A stretch of 40,975 nt of DNA from Paenibacillus camerounensis (GTDB taxonomy: Bacteria > Bacillota > Bacilli > Paenibacillales > Paenibacillaceae). The translations under genes and the position numbers were made by a program. The stretch lies in contig NZ_CCDG010000048.1 in the NCBI RefSeq assembly GCF_000723885.1, positions 1 through 40,975 of the forward strand, given 5' to 3'. The notes beneath the pieces were generated by a model. That model had not been told where the DNA came from. It saw nothing but the letters and a program-made list of their open reading frames with translations, and made no database searches. Of this stretch, positions 36,791 to 40,975 are shown in pieces (position 1 is the stretch's first letter; the number at the start of each line of letters is the position of its first letter).

Positions 36791-39301
36791 ATGAATAAAA
36801 GCAATGTGGTGAATTTGCCGGAGTGGACCAGAGCCGGAAGCAAGGGCAAGGGACAGAAGGAAGAGGCCTGGAGCACGCGTGTAAAGAACTGGGGCATGAA
36901 GCTGCCGCTAATCCAGCTGATAGCGGTGAAGAAATGGACCCTGCTGCTTAGTCTGATGGGCTTTCTGCTGGGACGGGCCATGATTTTAGACGAGCTCTCA
37001 CCCTTTGCTGTAGCTTACTTTGCTGTAATTCTTTTTATGAGAAAAGATTCCGTGCTGCCCGTGGCCGGTGCTATTATTCTCGGCAGCCTGTTTACACCGT
37101 TTCCCGGAGCCGCTGTAGTCGCCTCAGAGCTGATCGTCCTCTTCCTGATCTATAAGGGTATGGAGAACTTTCAGCGGATAGACTTATCCTATGCTCCGCT
37201 TATGGTATTTGTATCTTCGTTTATGGTCGGCCTGTTCCGGGTCGTGATTGGCCCCTCGATTGCCTGGTACCCGCTGATGATGGCTGCTGTTGATGCCCTG
37301 CTTGGCTTTGTACTGACACTCGTATTTCTTCAGGCTCTCCCGTTGTTTACATTCAAAATGAAAAGCCGGGCACTGCGCAGCGATGAGGTTCTCTGCCTGA
37401 TTATTCTGCTTGCCTCGGTTATGACAGGACTTGTAGGCTGGACAGTAGGAGGGCTATCGCTCGAGCATATCCTGTCCCGCTATCTGATTTTGCTGTTTGC
37501 CCTAGCGGGAGGAGCTCCGCTTGGTGCTGCAGTCGGAGTAGTCACCGGCCTGATCCTCAGCCTTGCGGATATCGGAGCCATCTATCAAATGAGCCTGCTT
37601 GCTTTCTCCGGTATGCTGGCAGGTATGATGCAAGCCGGACGCAAAGGGGCCGTATCGATGGGGATGCTGCTCGGCTCAACGATTCTATCCGTGTACTTTC
37701 TGGGGCCCGGCGATGTCATGTCATCCACCTGGGAAACCTGTGCTGCTGTACTGATATTTCTTCTAACACCGAAAGGAATGATTACAGCTATAGCAAAGTA
37801 TGTACCTGGCACTGCCGATCACAGCCGTACCCAGCATGAATATGCGCGGAGGGTCCGGGATATTACAGCAGAACGGGTTACGCAGTTCTCTCAGATTTTT
37901 CAGCAGCTGTCCAGCAGCTTTGGACAGATTCCCCGCGCCGCAGAGGCAGGAAAGAGTGACCGGGAAATGGAGAATTTCATGAGCACTGTAACTGAAGGCG
38001 CTTGCGCGGGCTGCATCCGGCGGACACACTGCTGGGATGCGAAATTCTATCAGACCTACCGGTATATGACCGATATGATGACTACGGTGGAAGAATGCCC
38101 GGATATCACAGCAGCCCAGCTTCCTCCGGAATGGAACCGGATCTGCGGAAAAACGGCTGAGGTGCTGGATGTTATGAAAGGCCAATATGAGCTATACCAG
38201 CATGATATGCGCTGGAAGCGGCAAATATACGACAGCCGCCAATTTGTTGCCGAGCAGCTGTCCGGCGTCTCCCAGGTCATGGAGGATCTGGCCCGGGAAA
38301 TTAAACGGGAGGGACAAGCCATGTACCGTCAGGAAGGGCAGATCCGTGAGGCGCTGGAGAAGCTGGGCTTGTCCATCCACAGCATTGAAATTCTCAGTCT
38401 GGACCCGGGGCGGGTTGAGATCGAGATTGTCCATGCGTACACCAGAGGCTTCGACGAATGCCGTAAAATGATTGCACCGCTGCTCTCGGACATACTGGAG
38501 GAGAATATCGCTGTCGTCAATGAAACGGCAGTTCATCCGCGGGAGGGCCTGTCCATGGTTACCTTCGGCTCAGCTAAAGCATATGAGGTCAGTACCGGTG
38601 TGGCAGGCGCAGCCAAGGGCGGAGATATGCTCTCGGGAGACAGCTTTAGTACAGTGGAGCTGGGGAACGGAACCTTTGCAGTCTCAATTAGTGACGGGAT
38701 GGGTAACGGGGAGCGCGCGCGGATGGAGAGCAGTGCTGCGCTGTCGATGCTGGAGAAGCTGCTGCAGTCAGGTATGGACGAGAAGCTGGCAGTCAAATCG
38801 GTAAATTCCATTTTACTGCTCCGTTCACCCGAGGAATTCTATGCGACGGTCGATATGGCACTGATTGACCAGTACTCTGCACAGACCACCTTTATGAAAA
38901 TCGCCTCCGCACCCAGCTTTATCCGCCGGGGCAGTGAGGTGATTCCGATTACCTCAAGCAACCTGCCTATCGGAATTATTAAGGATATCGAGGTGGATCT
39001 GATCAGTATGCAGCTGTGCCCGGGTGATATTCTCATTATGATGACAGACGGTATTTATGATGCGCCCGGATATGCCGTTAATAAAGAGATATGGATGAAG
39101 AGGCTGATCCAGGAGCTTGAAGGAGATGATCCCCAGGATATGGCCGACGAGCTGCTGGAGAAGGTAATCCGCTACCAGGGTAATGAGATTCATGATGATA
39201 TGACGATTGTAGTCAGCCGTCTGGATCACTATCATCCGCAGTGGTCCAGCCTGCATCTGCCCGGAATCGGCCGGATGGAGCGCCCGCGGACTGTCAGCTG
39301 A
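36791..39301 (+). CDS. spoIIE: Stage II sporulation protein E (PP2C phosphatase)
   Basis: The 836-aa protein has a polytopic N-terminal region (about residues 35-330, roughly ten membrane segments), a central FtsZ-interacting/oligomerisation region (about 335-590) and a C-terminal PP2C phosphatase domain (about 595-825). The phosphatase has metal-binding Asp635 in SDGMGNGERA and Asp in MMTDGIYD near 752. SpoIIE dephosphorylates SpoIIAA-P in the forespore, activating sigma-F, and acts at the polar septum. GGGTGGTG is the likely ribosome site. Cys-containing motif GACAGCIRRTHCW is at about residues 402-414. The window shows no sporulation gene after it, only the transposase. Confidence 0.97.
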   Translation: MNKSNVVNLPEWTRAGSKGKGQKEEAWSTRVKNWGMKLPLIQLIAVKKWTLLLSLMGFLLGRAMILDELSPFAVAYFAVILFMRKDSVLPVAGAIILGSLFTPFPGAAVVASELIVLFLIYKGMENFQRIDLSYAPLMVFVSSFMVGLFRVVIGPSIAWYPLMMAAVDALLGFVLTLVFLQALPLFTFKMKSRALRSDEVLCLIILLASVMTGLVGWTVGGLSLEHILSRYLILLFALAGGAPLGAAVGVVTGLILSLADIGAIYQMSLLAFSGMLAGMMQAGRKGAVSMGMLLGSTILSVYFLGPGDVMSSTWETCAAVLIFLLTPKGMITAIAKYVPGTADHSRTQHEYARRVRDITAERVTQFSQIFQQLSSSFGQIPRAAEAGKSDREMENFMSTVTEGACAGCIRRTHCWDAKFYQTYRYMTDMMTTVEECPDITAAQLPPEWNRICGKTAEVLDVMKGQYELYQHDMRWKRQIYDSRQFVAEQLSGVSQVMEDLAREIKREGQAMYRQEGQIREALEKLGLSIHSIEILSLDPGRVEIEIVHAYTRGFDECRKMIAPLLSDILEENIAVVNETAVHPREGLSMVTFGSAKAYEVSTGVAGAAKGGDMLSGDSFSTVELGNGTFAVSISDGMGNGERARMESSAALSMLEKLLQSGMDEKLAVKSVNSILLLRSPEEFYATVDMALIDQYSAQTTFMKIASAPSFIRRGSEVIPITSSNLPIGIIKDIEVDLISMQLCPGDILIMMTDGIYDAPGYAVNKEIWMKRLIQELEGDDPQDMADELLEKVIRYQGNEIHDDMTIVVSRLDHYHPQWSSLHLPGIGRMERPRTVS

Positions 39302-39510
39302 ATAGCTAGCATCCGTTGCGTTGGAGTAAGCTGCTAGAGGCCGTTCATTTTTCGTAAGTAAGTATTTAATGGAATGAATCCACTTACATGCTGCGTGGGG
39401 GCTCTAAATTTGCCAACTAACTTCTGATATTCGGGCAGATCCGTTTAAATAGCTGTCGTTTCTCCAACTGCTATGAACGAATTTGTCAATTCCCTGTTTT
39501 TCACCCTTTT
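39302..39510. other. Gene-free DNA between spoIIE and the IS110 element
   Basis: No ORF with a ribosome site is visible. A weak hairpin CTAGCA (39306-39311) / TGCTAG (39332-39337) could help end spoIIE transcription. Farther on, GTAAGT near 39359 can pair with ACTTAC near 39384. The left end of the insertion element probably lies in this stretch, but without inverted repeats or a second copy it cannot be placed. Confidence 0.45.
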
Positions 39511-39732
39511 AACCAAGGTGTTTTCAATCCCTTGGGCATAGAGACAAAATGCGAGTCGTCGGCTGGCACACTGCTATCCGTGGGTTGGTTACCACATGTT
39601 ATGCCTACGTCGAAGGAGCTTCCGTAAACTAATATCGCACGTCAGATCCATCGATTTTGTGCAGTTGGAAATCACGGATTCTCCTCGAACCTTTCTCTTT
39701 GTCTCCATGCCCAAAAGATTCACTTTTTGGAA
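39511..39732 (-). ncRNA. Candidate structured RNA 3' of the IS110 transposase
   Basis: Two 23-base arms, 39526-39548 and 39698-39720, are complementary. Read on the minus strand (the transposase strand) they pair at all 23 positions, with 20 Watson-Crick and 3 G-U pairs; on the plus strand the same three positions are mismatches. Short outer pairings (39513-39520 with 39721-39730) extend the stem. The roughly 150-base interior holds further complementary segments, for example ATCCGTG at 39576-39582 with CACGGAT at 39673-39679. The structure starts 28 bases past the transposase stop. IS110-family elements encode a guide RNA in a flanking non-coding segment, so this is a candidate. It could instead be a palindromic mobile remnant. 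Confidence 0.45.
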
Positions 39733-39759
39733 CCTGCTTTTCTGCATGCTTTCTCTGTA

Positions 39760-40875
39760 CTACGCTATTCTTCGCTCTGCATCTACCGCAATAGACCAGA
39801 TAAATCCGATTAACTCACGTCCGACTGCGGCCATGGCCAAGTTTCGGTGTTTTCCTCGTCTGACCATCTTTAAATACTTGCCGTGTAGCCGTTCTTGGGC
39901 CTTCCACGACGTTTCTTGGACATGAGCGCACTGCCCTTCTAGGCGTTTCTCTAAGTCCCCTTTAACCGCTGGGCGGTGACGGTAACTCCATGCGGATTCT
40001 ACGAGTGTACGCCGGACGGCTGCATTTCCTGTTTTGGTTAAACGTCCGCGTTTTGTGCTGGCTCCAGATGAGTATTCCCGCGGGACCAGTCCGAGGTAGC
40101 TCATGAGCTGGGCCGGTGAGCGGAATCGCTCAAAGTTACCAATCTCGACCACTAGCGTCACAGCGGTTAGCAGAGCAATGCCTCGCAGGCCCTGCAGGGC
40201 CTGAATGACAGGCGCATACGTACAGATACCTGCTTCTTCTCGCAGGGTGGCTTCAAACCGCTTGATTCGCTCTTCCACTTCGCGTAGATGTTGTAGTAAC
40301 TCGCTGAATACCCGAGCCTGGGCAGCATGCTCAAACGTCAGGGTAGATAACCACTGCCGGTATCTTTGGGTCCAGCGTCTTTTCATCCCTTCCGGGGCGT
40401 GAATCTGGTGCCGTAATAAGAAATGAATCAGCCGTTGCCGCGCTCGATGCAACTCTTCCCGGGCATCCTCTCTGGCTCTGACAAGGTCGCGAAGGGCCTC
40501 TATTTCCGGGGTAGGCACATGAATGGCGGTCAATTCCCCTGCGCGGTGCAGTTGGGCTAGTCTTTCGGCATCCCGGCGATCGGTTTTTATGGCATCCCCA
40601 GGACGCTGAGGAATACGGGAAGGTGCGATTACAGTGCATGAAACCCCCATTTTCGTCAGCCAGTGATACAAGTCATACCCCGTCGGTCCGGCTTCGTAGC
40701 AGACTTCCAGTGTGACCGCTGAGCTTTGAAGTTTCCGAATCAGTCGCCCTACAGCATCTGGCGTGTGGGCAATTGCGCCATGATACCGTGCAGGCTCCCG
40801 GCCCTCATCTGCAATCGCCACCGCAATTTTTTCTTTAGACACATCCAAACCGACGTATTTTATGGTATTCTTCAT
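39760..40875 (-). CDS. IS110-family DEDD transposase
   Basis: The 371-aa recombinase has an N-terminal RuvC-like DEDD domain with Asp11 (YVGLDVSKE), Glu61 (CYEAGPTG), Asp99 and Asp102 (IKTDRRDAERLA). A helical linker (about 125-225) precedes the C-terminal Tnp domain (about 230-340) with LRGIALLTAVTLV, SYLGLVPREYSSG and the candidate nucleophilic serine there. The start is the ATG at 40875, seven bases after AAAGGAG; an upstream in-frame ATG would include that site. The frame is intact, so the element may be active. It is inserted after spoIIE, where B. subtilis continues toward tilS and ftsH. Confidence 0.95.
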   Translation of the reverse strand: MKNTIKYVGLDVSKEKIAVAIADEGREPARYHGAIAHTPDAVGRLIRKLQSSAVTLEVCYEAGPTGYDLYHWLTKMGVSCTVIAPSRIPQRPGDAIKTDRRDAERLAQLHRAGELTAIHVPTPEIEALRDLVRAREDAREELHRARQRLIHFLLRHQIHAPEGMKRRWTQRYRQWLSTLTFEHAAQARVFSELLQHLREVEERIKRFEATLREEAGICTYAPVIQALQGLRGIALLTAVTLVVEIGNFERFRSPAQLMSYLGLVPREYSSGASTKRGRLTKTGNAAVRRTLVESAWSYRHRPAVKGDLEKRLEGQCAHVQETSWKAQERLHGKYLKMVRRGKHRNLAMAAVGRELIGFIWSIAVDAERRIA

Positions 40876-40904
40876 AGTAACAGCTCCTTTCGCATGTAGC
40901 TCTG

Positions 40905-40928
40905 AAATGGTGGTACCCACTTCCATTT
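40905..40928 (-). other. Hairpin in the transposase leader
   Basis: AAATGG (40905-40910) pairs with CCATTT (40923-40928), with an inner TGG/CCA pairing. It lies 30 bases before the transposase start, just upstream of the ribosome site, and may limit translation. Confidence 0.4.
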
Positions 40929-40975
40929 TAACCTACGGTGTGCGAACAGGGGCTGCCTTTCGTTCATCATAACTA

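Larger units (their letters stand above)
39511..40975 (-). mobile_element. IS110-family insertion sequence (ends undetermined, right side truncated by window)
   Basis: The element contains the DEDD transposase (39760-40875) with non-coding flanks. The 3' flank carries the structured segment described separately. The 5' flank continues past the window end. IS110 elements usually lack terminal inverted repeats and do not make clear target duplications, so the boundaries cannot be read from one copy. The limits given are the minimum stretch that is probably part of it. Confidence 0.6.

Noticed and set aside
1..40975. CRISPR array, prophage, toxin-antitoxin or defence island
   Set aside because: No regularly spaced perfect repeats, cas genes, phage structural genes or paired small toxin/antitoxin genes were seen; apart from the IS110 element the region is syntenic core genome.

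Overview
The window looks like a chromosome segment of a Paenibacillus-type, endospore-forming Firmicute. Three things support this: the protein sequences; the AAGGAGG-type ribosome sites with frequent TTG and GTG starts; and a gene order that follows the Bacillus subtilis origin-proximal region from csfB to spoIIE almost gene by gene. No database search was possible. Names rest on recognised family motifs and on synteny.

Layout. Positions 1-380 are the end of an rRNA operon (23S 3' tip, spacer, complete 5S, terminator). 582-2013 holds a small lipoprotein, an opposite-strand membrane protein and the anti-sigma-G factor Gin (csfB). 2225-7791 is a colinear cluster: yaaO, tmk, darA, yaaR, holB, ricT, yabA. 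7860-9544 is yabB and rsmI. 9545-10330 has no credible gene; it is an AT-rich block followed by degenerate repeats and hairpins. abrB (minus strand, with a consensus promoter and a Spo0A box) and an HD-domain phosphohydrolase occupy the place where B. subtilis has abrB and metS. Then come tatD, a c-di-AMP (ydaO-type) riboswitch in front of yabE, rnmV, rsmA, yabG, veg (two consensus promoters), sspF, ispE, purR, spoVG, glmU, prs, a small minus-strand gene where ctc would be, pth, fin, mfd, a PrsA-like lipoprotein, spoVT, yabM, yabN, an HU gene, rqcP, yabP, yabQ, divIC, yabR and spoIIE. The window ends in an IS110-family transposase on the minus strand.

Themes. (1) Sporulation control is dense: Gin, Fin, AbrB, SpoVG, SpoVT, SpoIIE, YabG, YabP, YabQ and SspF. 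Readable sigma-H and sigma-G promoters and Spo0A-box matches lie at abrB, spoVG and, more weakly, spoIIE. (2) c-di-AMP appears twice, as the receptor protein DarA and as the riboswitch on yabE. (3) RNA and translation maintenance genes are interspersed: RNase M5 (its substrate 5S is also here), RsmA, RsmI, Pth, RqcP, YabB. (4) The least explained sequence is the repeat and hairpin block at 9545-10276, the hairpin-bearing gap before spoIIE, and a long inverted repeat just 3' of the IS110 transposase. The two arms of that repeat pair over 23 positions when read on the transposase strand, using 20 Watson-Crick and 3 G-U pairs. It is a candidate structured RNA, possibly the guide ('bridge' or 'seek') RNA of the element. 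Most of the window is conserved core genome; no wholly new multi-gene system was identified.
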